Shown here: positions 37,957-50,024 of the stretch, one piece after another
Layout of the letters: every line of letters starts with the position of its first letter
How positions within the stretch are numbered: position 1 is the stretch's first letter
NCBI RefSeq assembly: GCF_901709675.1
Contig: NC_051096.1
Location: 2,261,001-2,325,000, forward strand
Source: Syngnathus acus
Lineage: Eukaryota > Chordata > Actinopteri > Syngnathiformes > Syngnathidae
Direction: 5' to 3'
DNA length: 64,000 bases
Notes under the pieces: generated by a model
The model's input: only the letters and a program-made list of their open reading frames with translations
What the model was told of the DNA's origin: nothing
Database searches by the model: none
Position numbers and translations under genes: made by a program

Positions 37957-39792
37957 TCACTTGCCAAGATTGGATCTTCCCTCGATGGTGACTTTGACCT
38001 CATGAGGGATAAAAGTCAATTTGGCCGAGGGCGGATCCTCGGCTTTTTCCACTTTGCGAGCCTCGGGGGCCGACCATCGGCGCTTCCTGCCACCGGTGCT
38101 GGGCCTTGCCACCAAGTCCATATCGCCGTTTTGCACAGCAATGGCACCATTCTCCCGCTCCCTGTGCACAGAGACCCGGGATAGCGCTTTGGGGGCTTCC
38201 AGGAGGAACCCGTGAGCTGAGCGAGGGGCGACCGGCTCCGGTGGCTGAGTCTTGCTCAGGGATCCGTTGCTCAGGTTCTTGAGGGTGAGCGAAATACAAA
38301 CATCGCCCACCGCAAGCTTGGTGCAAGGTAGCTCCAGGAGTCGGCTGGTTCGGTCTGGGCAGCACGACGACCACCCTTGGCCGAAGACGAAGAAGGGATA
38401 CTCGGCCAACACCTCCACGCTCACCTGCAAGATCCGAGAACATCTTTGGTTTAGGCATTCGACTCCGAGGATTGTTTGTCTGGAACTTACCTGGGAGCGT
38501 CGCTCGCCCACGGAGAAGTGCACGATGGCAAAGTCAGGCGAGGCGCGGCTCCCGTCGATGCGCTCCACCGTGGACGAGTCGATCTTCAGCTCGCTGCTGA
38601 TCTCGGCGCTCTGGATGAAGTCCTCCGTCTTCAGCTCCTCCACGCGCTTCAGTTCGCCGTCCGCTAACTGGATGATGGATCCCTTCACGAAATACGGCGG
38701 TAGAGATGGAGGAGCCGCCACCGCCGACGGAACCGTGGGGAGGTGGAGCTGGGCCCGGATCGGCCCGCTTGAGCTGCCCTGGTGGTACGAGCCGGCAGGG
38801 TGGTCACCTCCGGAGGCCCGGGCGGAGGACAGCGCGCTTCCGTCAAGCGGGATGATGACCGGCCGGGCTCCTGCAAGGAGCACGTGCTGCTGTAAGCTGC
38901 CGTGGTAGCTGACGGCCGCGTGCTGGCTGCTGCCCGCCCCGGCGATGTAACCAATCACGGGGGACTGCGGGTAGATCCCGCCGGGGGTGAGCCCCGCACA
39001 CGGCGGTTCGGCTGGAGAGTCGCGAGCGGTCTGGACCAGCGTCTGCGGTGACAGCGGGCTGACGCAAGCTTTCAGATTGTCTCTACCTGAGGGAGGTGGA
39101 AATGTGTGGTTGGAGGACACAGGCGTAAGCTTGAGTGGCTTCCCAGGGTCGCCTCGGGATAATGACAGCTGGCGATCCTCCAGCACGACGGACGTTCTCG
39201 AAGGCTCGTGAATTGAGTCCGGCAGGGGAACTGCTCGGCGGGCCTCGTAGGCGTCGTGGAATTTGACCCCGCGGCTCCGCTCCAGCCCCCCGTTGTGAAG
39301 CTCTCTGGAGTCCTCTTTACCGGCGCCCGCTACATCCGCGTAAAGCGTGGGAGGCGGAGGCATGGCGGCGGCGTACCGGACGGATGCTCGCTCATGCGTC
39401 TCGGGGAGTGACAACAACCTCTGACAATAGGACGAGGGCGGCGGAAGGAGCTGAGGGGCCACGTAGCTGGCGTACGCTGCGTTGTAAGGCGAGGTGATGA
39501 ACTGAAGATTGGCCGGCAGTTGGGTGTAGTGGAGCGTCCCCCCTCCTGTCTGGGGCAGGGGCGACGTGCAGACGGCGGAAAGCCTCGTCGAGCTGGAGGT
39601 GGAGGGGGGGGATTGATAGCGAGGGGCGTCCGACTGGGCGGTGCTGCTGGCAGCCGGCCAGGTCGCGTTCTCCGGGGGCTTGGCGGCGGGTGGAGCGACT
39701 AGGGAGCGGGTTTGTGGACCATGCGTGCTGGGTGGGATCTCCCTCTTCTTTGGGGGCAGACATTCGTTACTCCTTTCATGATTGGACTTCAT
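37957..39792 (-). CDS. atxn1: Ataxin-1 (AXH domain), no polyglutamine tract
   Basis: Two coding exons, 39792-38491 and 38424-37957, make 1770 nt (589 aa; human about 815). The start MKSNHERSNECLPPKKREIP matches the conserved ATXN1 N-terminus, so I use the ATG at 39792 and not the upstream in-frame ATG at 39852. The AXH domain runs from PYFVKGSIIQLADGELKRVE through FFVFGQGWSSCCPDRTSRLL to VGDVCISLTLKNL. Near the end, RKRRWSAPEARK holds the nuclear localisation signal, the 14-3-3 serine and the UHM-ligand tryptophan. The protein ends VTIEGRSNLGK. It is a nuclear transcriptional co-repressor partner of Capicua. No glutamine run is present. The 66-nt intron 38425-38490 is in frame and stop-free, so a naive frame reads through. 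Confidence 0.95.
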   Translation of the reverse strand: MKSNHERSNECLPPKKREIPPSTHGPQTRSLVAPPAAKPPENATWPAASSTAQSDAPRYQSPPSTSSSTRLSAVCTSPLPQTGGGTLHYTQLPANLQFITSPYNAAYASYVAPQLLPPPSSYCQRLLSLPETHERASVRYAAAMPPPPTLYADVAGAGKEDSRELHNGGLERSRGVKFHDAYEARRAVPLPDSIHEPSRTSVVLEDRQLSLSRGDPGKPLKLTPVSSNHTFPPPSGRDNLKACVSPLSPQTLVQTARDSPAEPPCAGLTPGGIYPQSPVIGYIAGAGSSQHAAVSYHGSLQQHVLLAGARPVIIPLDGSALSSARASGGDHPAGSYHQGSSSGPIRAQLHLPTVPSAVAAPPSLPPYFVKGSIIQLADGELKRVEELKTEDFIQSAEISSELKIDSSTVERIDGSRASPDFAIVHFSVGERRSQVSSRQTILGVECLNQRCSRILQVSVEVLAEYPFFVFGQGWSSCCPDRTSRLLELPCTKLAVGDVCISLTLKNLSNGSLSKTQPPEPVAPRSAHGFLLEAPKALSRVSVHRERENGAIAVQNGDMDLVARPSTGGRKRRWSAPEARKVEKAEDPPSAKLTFIPHEVKVTIEGRSNLGK

Positions 39793-40537
39793 CCTGATCC
39801 TGCTCCAGTGGTCTGCCTTATCTAATCTTGCGTTCCTTCTCACTTTCCACACAAACTATGAGGGCGACCGGAAAAAGGGGGGGGGGGGGGTCAAGGTACG
39901 CGGTTGGGCTTCTGTGGGGGACTCTAGGCTAAGTCGGAGCACGTCACGCGCTGGCACCTGCTGCTGCCGTCCGAGGCGACGGGGGGCCGAGTGCGTGGCG
40001 CTTCATGCGGAATCATCGCCCTGCGAGCCTCCCGGTCCTGAAAGGCAAACACGGCGGAGCCACGTGAGCACGACCGAGGCAGTTTCGGAAAATGAGAAAA
40101 GATGACGAAACGTGGAATCTGGCAGGAACGTCTATCGCCAACGGAGCCACCAAAAGAACAAGAAAAGTCCTTGGTTTTGGTTCTGAGCAATGCCCCCTTC
40201 CTTGACTGAGGGCCATGCAGCCGCGGCCGAGGACAGCAAAGGCTTGACCCAGATTACAGAAAGGAAACGTGTTGCCTCACTGAAACCAGACACCCACCTT
40301 CACTTGAAATGCTCGCTCACCTGAAGCTTGCTGACTTGGCAGTGCGTGCGTGTGTGTGCGTGCGTGTGTAGTTATCAGATAACCTGTAACCCAAGATGAC
40401 AGTCCTCTATGGGCTTCACTTCACATGTACACCCGAGTGTCAAGTGCATGCGTGTGTGTGTGTGTCCACAAAGCAAAAGCGCACACTCATGCATGACTAC
40501 ACGATTGTCCTTCTAAGGTCAAAACGCTTAAGGTGTG

Positions 40538-40586
40538 GAGAGAGAGAAAGAGAGAGACAGAGAGAGAGAGACAGAGAGAGAGAGAA
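40538..40586. repeat. GA-rich simple repeat
   Basis: Interrupted GA dinucleotide tract with occasional CA steps. Confidence 0.8.
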
Positions 40587-40909
40587 AACTGTATTTTGGA
40601 ATGATGGGCCAGCTAGAGTCATGAGTTTCTTACAAATGTGAGAAAAACAAGTTGAATGACTTGCACTTTTTGTAGCGTGCGTGATTTGTTGAGACGATTA
40701 AGAGGCGCAAAGTAGGACAGAGCGAGTACGTGCGGATTCATTACGCGCACACGCACGCGCATATGGTGTGTCAATAGTGGAATATCATGTCGTAGCCCCC
40801 CCCCTCCTGTGCGCACACACACACACTCAAGTGTACTCACCACAGGTCGCCCCCTCTCACAGCATTGCGCTCTTTTACTCCTCACACTGTCGTCGCTTCC
40901 TCTTACGCT

Positions 40910-40911
<2 letters not shown>

Positions 40912-40967
<56 letters not shown>
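40912..40967. repeat. (CA)n microsatellite
   Basis: About 28 uninterrupted CA dinucleotides. Confidence 0.95.
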
Positions 40968-40969
<2 letters not shown>

Positions 40970-42209
40970 TACAGACAAACGCAGCAGAAGTTCCTCTTGT
41001 TCTTGCGCCGCCACCATAGCAGCACAGCACTTGTGCAGCGCAGCGTGTAAACATTACGTAATGATGTCATCAGAGTGCACTCGCTGAACTGAAGGTCGGC
41101 GGCTACGCTCACAGCTTGCACTTTTTGCTTTGACGCTTTTTTGTTTTTTTTCACCCCAGAGGGGTGCTGGGCCACGGGCCCATTCCCAAATAGCTGCGTG
41201 CGTGTGAGGATTTGGGAGGGAGTGGCGGGATGGGCAAATTGCCACTAAGCTCCTCCATTGCTGCCACAGAGTACACATGCACGCATACATACACACAAGA
41301 ACAAACGCAGCCGCCACATGCGGGCAAAAGTCCAAGCCAACAACACCACCGTGTAGTTTTCCTTTTTCTAAGAGGTGTTTTTTGGTGCCGTGTTCAAAGT
41401 GCAAAGGGAAGTTGCGGCGGCGGACAGATGGAGCCGACGAGAGCGAAAGGCAAAGCCGAGAAAGAGCGAGCGAGCGAGCAAAGCAGATGGTGGCGGAGAA
41501 GAGGCAACATCGAGTCAGCCGGCTAGACGCAGCGGGGGGGAGAGAGAAATGACGAGTGAATTAAAAAAATGAGTGAGAGAAGGAGGAGGCAGGATGAAAG
41601 CTTTGATTCCAAACTCATGCAGTCAGCGCAAGCCCAAGGACACCAAAGGTCACCGAAGGCGGCGCCAAAACGCAATCTCGGCACGCGTTTCTGTCATCAA
41701 AGCTGGCAAATATCAGAAAAACTGAAATGCAAGCCGTGGTGCATTCACCAAAGCTGGTAATTGTCCAACCCCTCGCTAAGAGGCAGACGTTCATATGCAG
41801 AAAATGGCAAAGGCGCTGGCAAATTGCTGCCAAACCAAAAGACGTGTGACAAGACGGTCCCTGAAGGCAGCGCGGAAAGCTCGACTGCACTCTCAGCACG
41901 CCGCCTTCTTGAAAAGCGCGCGGGACGTTTCTTGACACAAACATCAGCGGTGATCTCAGCACTAAAGCGTTGCAGGCTGACGTCGTGTCTGACAGCTGTT
42001 TGCACGCGCGTGTGTGCGTGTAACATACAGGAAATGCCTTCTTTGACCGCAGCCATGCTTTTCCTCATCTTTGGGAGAAAAAAAAAAACTAACTTGATTT
42101 CTTTCTTTCCCTTGAGAAAAATAAATTTTTTTGGTTCTTGTTTTAAATAGAGGACAAAATATTATTATTAATATTGAATCATTTTACTTAAAAAATATTT
42201 ATTCATGTA

Positions 42210-42315
42210 TTTATTTATAATATTAAATTTTATTTAAAAAATATTTTAAGGTCTTATTACATTTATTTGTTTATTTATAATATTAAATATTTTATTTAAA
42301 AAATATTTTAAGGTC
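42210..42315. repeat. AT-rich two-copy tandem repeat, period about 60 bp
   Basis: TTATTTATAATATTAAA begins at 42211 and at 42271. Each copy is followed by a matching A/T block ending in TTTTAAGGTCT. Confidence 0.75.
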
Positions 42316-45300
42316 TCTTTTTTTTTTTTAATTCTGTACTTTTGGATGTACTACGTGCTGACATGTCAGGACTTGTGCAATATTTTTGAAGAGACCATAA
42401 TGTACATTTTAAAGACGACGTGGCACGAGAACAGACTTTCAAAGTGACTCTTGTATTTGAATGCCCTTCCCTTGCCTGTGCTACCCCACAACCCTTAACA
42501 TGCACACGCGCGGACGCACTGTCAAGCAGAACCGGCTTGACGGGCCGCACTTTTCTTGTCGTCGTATCGTCGATACAACGAGAAAGGCATGCTTGCGGGC
42601 GACCGCAACGCACGCCGAGGCTGCGTGCGTTCACAACAGTCAAAGCTCGGGCACTCTGTTGGCCTCATAAGCAGCGGCGGTGCTCTTTGCTGGGTTCTGC
42701 CCAGAAGGTGGATCAATTCTGCACTCGGGGATTCTGCGCACACAAAACAGGACAGACGAGTTCACCGTTTGTGTATTTGCGTGGGGGGGGGGTTGCTTTC
42801 TGCCTGTTATACAATCCATATTGTATAACAAATGGTGGCAAGTGGGCGGCGCCCATGCACCATCTGGTGAGATGAAAGCTCCAAATAGTAACGGCGTGCC
42901 GTACAACCTGCAGGGTTCCCAGAGTTCAGCTAAGAGAAGGGAGGGGGAGAGGGGGGCGGGGCAACCTGCAGCTGGCCTCCGGCTTCACCTTAGTTTTCGT
43001 GCAAGTCAAAGTGGATCGGAGGGCTGAATTTTGGAGTAAGGTTTCAAAATTGACCGCGACGTTGCTAATCGATGCAAGCTTCAGGGGCTCAACATTCAAA
43101 TTAAATCAACGTTGTCTCGGGATGCGTATGCACGTTTCCACGGCGACGCAAACAAACATAAAACGTAACTCGCCATCCTCGCTCGGAAGAAAGAGTACAG
43201 CGATGAGAGATTCCGCTCCGTCGAGCGGTCGGCTGTTATTGCCATGGCGAGGAGAAGCTATTTTAGGTTGAATGACTCCGCCCGCCTCCGATGTGCAGCG
43301 AGCAGGTATCGGAAGCTGCCAGTGGCAGGTGCCGATATTGTGCCGAGCCGCGCTTGACCCGCTTCAAATGCTATTTTGGGGTGGGGGTGCACCCAAACAA
43401 GGAAGTCTGACCTTACATCAGATGAGACAAGCTTTGACGCCACACCTCATTCGACTTGCGCCCGCGTACGCCATTTACACTTCAAATAAGAAAAGAAACG
43501 CCAGCGGACACGCTCACTTCGCTTCTGGTGGATTCTCGCAGCCCAGTTAGGGAATTTAAAAATCAAAGCAGAATTTGCAAACAAGCCCAGAGGAAAACTT
43601 TGGAGCCCACAGAAATGGTAAAGCGCTTTAATGAGCAGGTTCAAATGATGTGAATTGAGGAGGAAGAGGAGAGATGAGAGTGGGCTAGAGAAGGAGAGAC
43701 GAGGTGAGAAGAAGAAGGAGGAGGAGAGCAAGAAAAGAGACGGCGGCCGGTGAAAAGCTCACATTGGCTGCCATGCCAAGATGACAATAACAAAGGTGGA
43801 AAAGTTTGGCGAGTCGGTAAAGAGCGGACAATCGTTTGGAATCGACTCCCTGCTCGTAACGTTACGATTCTTTCGGTAGGAATCAGAAACAGAGAGGTGG
43901 TGGTACCTGAGTGGAGGAGGAGGAGGAGCTACGTGGAGGAGGCGGAGCCTGTTGTCAGCAACGTACAGTGGAGGGCAAGCCTTGGTCTGGGCTGCTGTGC
44001 CACAGCTCAAAATGTGTCCGCTGTCCGGATGTGGCAACATTCCCTCAAGAAAAAAAAATCCAAAACGGTCATCAAGATTATGTCATGCAAAAATCACACA
44101 GTGTCGTGTCGCTAACCAAAACAGCAGCTCCTTTCATATCGAAATTCAAGCGTTGAGTCGATAAACGCACAGCCCAAGCGGCCACTTACGCAAATTTTTA
44201 AAACGGGCGACAAACAGACGACACGCAAACTCTTTGCTGGAGGGAAGAAAAAAATAGGAAGTTCCACGGACGCCCAAACAAGCTCCAATGAAGCGGCCTC
44301 TCCTCAACTACCAATGCGCGACGTGTCTTCAATCTAGGTCACAACACTGCACGACAATGCCACAGCAAAACAGCCGCCGCATAGTCGACTCACTCCAATA
44401 ATGACATCAATGAAATAGCGTCAAGATGCTTTCAACTATGCCGTCCCCCACTCCCACGCGCTCCATTTAGGCGTCCCGCAGGGTGCAAACGCTTGACAAG
44501 CACAACGGCCGCGCAGGGTGGGTTGGGCTATTCCACCGATTGTTTCTTTTTCACGGGCTTTTTTCCTGTTATTGAATTCCAGTCTCTCGAACGCATATCA
44601 CCTCCCCCTCCGCCCCCCCATCGGTGCAAGACCATTGTTGCTGCCCACGCCGTCTAGCGTCCGGAGTGGCAGCTCCAAGTAGCGTACGCGAGTCATTACG
44701 AATGATTTGTTTTCCTTTTTTGACCTATTCAAAAGCTCTTTTTGTTCATTTCTTGCTTTCAAGAAAATGTTTTATATTATTTTCAAAGCAAATTTTTAAC
44801 AGTAAAAAATTGAATCAAATTCCACATTTGATTATTTTTTATCCTTTTGTTTTTTATTCTTTCTAAAAATTGAAATTAACATCCAAAAATGCTTTTTTTC
44901 ATTTTCTGTATGTTTCTGATGTCATCGTTTTACATTAACACACCGAGGAAGGAAAAAAAAAACTCTTGTGAAAACTACAAACTCTATAAACTTATAAACT
45001 CCTATGACATTAAGCGCCATTACCCACTCTACGGTTATCATCACACTTTCCTTATTTTACAATACAAATTCGTCTATAAATTATAAAAATGTTGAATTAT
45101 CTATATTTAAAGTGTATAACTACTTGGCAGCAAGGTCTTCAAACGTTAAGAGCCACCATTGTGACGCAATTTTCTTGAGCATGTCGCGATGGAGCGTCTG
45201 CTGGTGCTTTAGTAAGCTTGAAAGGCTTGGACTTGACGCGCAGGGCAGGGGCGAGTGTGACTTCGGCACTGGCTCGTCTCGATACACGAAACTTACACAC

Positions 45301-45789
45301 GCAATCCTCCTCGTAGTAGTAAAAAAATGACAACGTGAGCGATAGGCCAACACTCGGGACTGGGAGTAGTGCAGCATGGGGGGGAGGGGGGGTTATAAAC
45401 AGAGTAAAAATAGCCTCGCTATAGCAGGCTTCCCCACAGTCCGTTATGTAATGGTCCGAGCTGAGATGAATGACATCACGGCGAATCTCGCAATCACAAA
45501 GCCGCTGTGCCCTTTGCAAAAAAAAAACACTATAGTAAGTAGTAGTGCATTAGCAATGTCTTAAAAAAACGGGCAGAAAAGCCCCGACGGAGACACGTCA
45601 AGCCGGGCTGGAATCAGCTGCTCGCCTTGCGTGTCAACACACTTCCGCGATAGTAAAAGACAGATTTAAAAACAAAATGCACAAAAAGGGTGACATTAGC
45701 GCAAACGAATTGCGCAACGCCGACTTGACTGCGCGTACTATCAACGTAGCCTCGAGTGCTGAAACCGTGAAAAAAAGAGCTAAAGTGAG

Positions 45790-46200
45790 GGAAAGGAGTG
45801 GCGCAGTTCGCAGACCCGCGCCGAGCAGCCAGAGCTGTGGAGCGCTTGCCGACCGGAGCAACTTTCCCCCGGCGCACCCGAGACGCCCCAGCCCGGGGCG
45901 GGGAGAGAACGCGGCGTTTGGTGTGGGGGCTGCTTACTGTTTGTGGCGGCGGCGGGGCAGTCTGTGGCTCCCGAGTGGCTCTCTCCTCCCGTATCGTCCG
46001 CGCCTCGCCTCAACTCGGCTTGGCTCGGCTCGCGGCACCGCCACAACCCCCTCCTGCGTTGCGTGCTCGCTGTGCTCCGGGGGCTGGCGGCCGGAAAGCG
46101 TCGCTCCCCTCCCCACCCGGCTGCTCAAGTGTGCTGCGGCCGCGCGGCCCCCACCACCACCAGCAGCAGCAGCGTCACGCAGGCGCTGCTCGTTCACGCA
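45790..46200 (-). promoter_or_regulatory. CpG-rich stretch, possible atxn1 promoter
   Basis: Locally very GC- and CpG-rich compared with the AT-rich flanks. No TATA box is evident. Assignment to atxn1 rests only on position and strand order. Confidence 0.35.
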
Positions 46201-46756
46201 GCCAGCACACCGCTCGCACTCACATAAATGCACGCAAAAAAAAACTAAAACCAAAACAGTAGCAGTACAGACCAGCGTTCGTGCACACGCTTGTGTGTAT
46301 TTTTTATCGCGAATATTTTTGTCACCCCATTATATTAGAACCGTTTTAATAGGTTGAATTAGGGAGGCTTATGAAAATTCGACGTATTTGTATGTAAACA
46401 AATGTAATTCTTCTACGCTGTAATTCAATTTCACAATGATTTTTTTTAAATTCAAACCATTCTTAAAATGCTTATACATATAAATAGGACTGGGTTGTTG
46501 TTTTTTAAATTAAAATATTGAAATACGTTTTTAACAAATGTATAGAATAGCAGTACATAGTTCTTTTTATTTGTAACTTTTGGTGAATTTTGTGAGCAGA
46601 AGTTGGTGTCAGGCGGTTGCCCCATTATCAGCTGACAACGACACCATCAACTTGATGTGTAGCCCGATTTTAGACGTCTATAATTGGTCTATGTGTGGCC
46701 CAAATATTGACGACAAAATTAAAACCAGAAAGATTTAAAAAAATACATATATATAA

Positions 46757-48343
46757 CATCCCGGGTCGAGCGCTGAAGGACTGCGCTGGTGAGCTGACGG
46801 ATGTCTTCACGGACATCTTTAACACTTCCCTGCAGCAGGCCATCGTCCCGTCGAGTTTCAAAGCAGCCACCATCGTACCTGTGCCGAAGAAGCCTGCTCC
46901 ATCCTGCTTAAATGACTACCGCCCCGTGGCACTTACGCCCATCGTCATGAAGTGCTTTGAGCGGCTTGTCTTGGAGCACATCCGGTCGGTTCTCCCCCCC
47001 ACCATTGACCCCTTCCAGTTTGCGTACCGAGCCAAACGGTCCTCTGAGGATGCCATCTGCTCTGCCCTCCACTCGGCCCTCACCCACCTGGAGGGGAAGG
47101 ACTCGTATGTGAGGTTGCTGTTTGTGGACTTCAGTTCTGCCTTCAACACCATTGTGCCGCAGCGTCTCATCGGCAAACTTGACAAGCTGGGCCTCAGTAC
47201 CGGCCTCTGCAACTGGCTACTGGACTTCCTCTGTCAGAGGCCACAGGTGGTACGTGTTGGCGACAAGATCTCCGCCAGCATCACGCTGAGCACAGGGGCC
47301 CCCCAAGGCTGCGTGCTCAGTCCGCTGCTCTTCACCCTCCTGACGCATGACTGCGCTGCCACCTGCAGCGGCAACCGCATAGTGAAGTTTGCTGACGACA
47401 CGACTCTGGTGGGTCTCATCACCAAGGGAGACGAGACTCAATACAGGCTGGAGGTTGACCTTCTGACCGCGTGGTGCAGGGACAACAACCTCCTGCTGAA
47501 CGTCGACAAGACCAAGGAGATTGTCGTTGACTTCCGGAAGGGTCACGCCCAACACCTGCCGCTGACCATCGACGGTGCTGTGGTGGAGAGAGTGAGCAGC
47601 GCCAGGTTCCTGGGGGTGCACATCAGTGAGGATCTCTCCTGGTCCACCAACACCGCGTCGCTGGCGAAGAAGGCCCGGCGCCGCCTGTACTTCCTTCGGA
47701 AACTCAGGCGAGCGGGGACTCCTCCGGCCGTCATGACTACGTTTTACCGCGGCACCATTGAGAGCGTCCTCTCCAGCTGTATTGCTGTCTGGGGTGGCAG
47801 CTGCACTGACCAAGACTTGAAGGCCCTGCAGCGCATTGTGAAAACGGCTAGTAAGACTATTGGTGCTTCTCTCCCCTCCTTGAAGGACATTTACACCTCC
47901 CATCTCACCCGCAAGGCGACCAAGATTGTGAGTGATGTGAGTCACCCCGCTCACCCTTTGTTTGAACTTCTGCCCTCTGGGAGGCGGTACAGGAGCCTGC
48001 GCTCCCGCACCACCAGACTTTCCAACAGCTTCGTACTCCAGGCTGTTAGGATCCTGAACTCGCTCCCCCTTTCAGCGTAGCGTCCTGTTCTTGCTGTATG
48101 CTCACTGGCTCGGTTTTGCCCCTCATATTCAATGGGTTATTGGTCTGTTTTTATTCATCGCTCATTTTATTTTATTTATTATTTATTATTTATGGTTTGT
48201 GCCTACTTGTTTTTGTTTTGTGTCGCCTACTTGTATGTCTCGTCACCGTGGGATGGAGGAAACGGAATTTCGGTTTCTTTGTGTGTCTTGACGTATGAAG
48301 GGATTGACAATAAAGCTGACTTTGACTTTGACTTTGACTTTGA
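46757..48343 (+). mobile_element. 5'-truncated L2/CR1-like LINE
   Basis: A continuous frame to the stop at 48078-48080 encodes the C-terminal part of a non-LTR retrotransposon ORF2. Reverse transcriptase motifs are [49 protein letters not shown] and [10 protein letters not shown], followed by the C-terminal extension typical of CR1/L2-group elements. The endonuclease is absent, as expected from 5' truncation during target-primed reverse transcription. A short 3' UTR ends in a TTTGAC-type tandem tail (48316-48343) typical of L2-like fish LINEs. There is no internal stop or frameshift over about 1.3 kb, so the copy is young. It lies upstream of atxn1 in the opposite orientation. Confidence 0.9.
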
Positions 48344-50020
48344 TATATGGCCCAAATATAGACAACAAAATTAAATCCATCAAATATGAAATATTAAAAT
48401 CTAAACCAGCTGTAAGTCGTATAAATAATGTAGGAATGTTGTATTGCTTCATTTTAAACAACCATTGAGCCGTGTAAAGTGTGGTTATTATTTTAACCAG
48501 ACGTCTAAATGTAGACTTTCCTTAGACCATGTGTACGATTAAATTAAATAGTGTATATCATTTAATATATTTTAGTGAATACCGTTTATTCGCCCAAAAT
48601 ATGACTCCATAACCGGATCAGAGTAAAATAGAATATCAACTCGCACGAAGGGCGGGTGGGGACGTATTTGTATCTCCCCCCACTAGGGGGCAGAAACTCA
48701 CTTTTATTTCCGGGTCGTCTGATTTCAGAGGAACCGGAAATAAAAGCGAGTTCCTTTAAGGAAGAAGCAGAGAGAGGAAAGTTTGCTGTGAGCTGCTGAA
48801 AAACAACAGAACAACGAGACAAAGAAGGGCTGCTTCTTGTGTGTTCGAGGCTACGTTGTTTTATTCTGAACAATTTCGAAGAAAGACGGTTCTGTGTGTT
48901 CAAAGAATGCTTTTGCGAGTAGTTTGAGTTTGTGTGGGGTGGCGGTTCGGTAAAGTTAACTTTCTTTACTTTTTAAACGTGGTTAAAACTCCTTTATCTT
49001 ACATTTTTAATGTAAGGCATTATATGTTGCATGAAACATATCAAATGACCCAAATAAATCGAATAAACAGCTTAATGTAGAAAGTGTACGTCTCTAAACA
49101 TTTTTGCGCCAAAACAGGATTATTTGTTTCCATTAGCGGAAGAAACCAATGTCTTTTTAAAAGTTAGAATCTCTGGGAGTAGCCTACATTTAAAAATTAC
49201 ATTTTATTTTTGACAATTATCCTGCATGCTTGCGCTCTAACCCAGTTTTTAATCATTTTTATGTATGTTTTATACATGTAAGAGTTGCACATCAATCGTT
49301 CAAGCTGCTACTAATTTTGAGACAATTTTCTTGAAAAATAATTTCCTGATACTTGTAGTCTTGTAGTGTAACATGTTATTACAGTTGTTTTATTAATTTT
49401 ATATCAAGAATTTTAGTATGTCCAATCTAAATGTTCTTTTGTTTGTTTTTTCCCCCCCAGCCGAATTATGTCCTCTAATTATCTTAAAGAGTGGAGGAGG
49501 AAACGGAGTAGAGTGGAAGCTCAGGTTTTGGGTCTTCAATCCTTGTGGAATTAAAGAGCCTCAATGCAAAAAATGAATGTGGACCCAACCGGGTAATTAA
49601 TATTTGTCATACTGACAGTTATGTGATTAATATGGTCTTTCTTCATGAAAGTACTAGTTATAGTCACACTTTATTTCTTCGTAATTATTTATAGTGTAAC
49701 CCAGTCTATAATGGGTGGTGCCCAATTGCCATTGAGCAATCTGCCAGCGATGAAGAATTGCCACAGGAGGATCTTGAACCTCAGGTTTTGGGTTATTCTT
49801 CGACAGCTGGGAGGGTATACAAGTACCCCATGCCAGAGAAAAGTAAGTAACAAGTTTTTTTGAAGGGATTAAACTAATTGTCATCTCTGCACTAATTAAT
49901 TTTTGTATTATATTTCTGTTTCTGTCAGGGATGAGAATTTTCTGTGGATCCGCGGATTTCCGTGTTTTTTCCCGTCGGAAGTATCATTTTCGTGAATCGT
50001 GTGGATAGATCTGCATTTAA
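48344..50020. other. Unclassified sequence with possible small exon-like frames
   Basis: It contains an inverted repeat (48695-48752). After an acceptor-like C-run at 49453-49461 there is a short frame beginning MSSNYLKEWRRKRSRVEAQ at 49468. A second acidic frame at about 49695-49850 includes DEELPQEDLEPQVLGY. The two share a segment (CTCAGGTTTTGGGT). These could be remnants of a transposon-encoded or small spliced protein, but I recognise no family. Confidence 0.25.
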
Positions 50021-50024
50021 CCCA

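Larger units (their letters stand above)
39853..46756. other. Upstream region of atxn1 (5' UTR exons or introns expected)
   Basis: No coding exon was recognised in nearly 7 kb. It includes GA and CA microsatellites, an AT-rich duplicated block (42210-42315), and a GC/CpG-rich stretch at about 45790-46200. In other vertebrates the atxn1 promoter and non-coding exons lie upstream of the coding exons, so the CpG-rich stretch is a reasonable promoter candidate. Confidence 0.4.

Noticed and set aside
38000-38458. Minus frame with Arg/Pro-rich sequence inside atxn1
   Set aside because: Out of frame with the AXH domain.
40768-41087. Histidine/threonine-repeat frames
   Set aside because: Translations of the CA microsatellite.
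45677-46357. 226-codon plus frame near the CpG-rich stretch
   Set aside because: Arg/Ala/Pro-rich sequence typical of chance open frames in GC-rich DNA; no domain.
47217-47954. 245-codon minus frame in the LINE
   Set aside because: Antisense of the reverse transcriptase frame.
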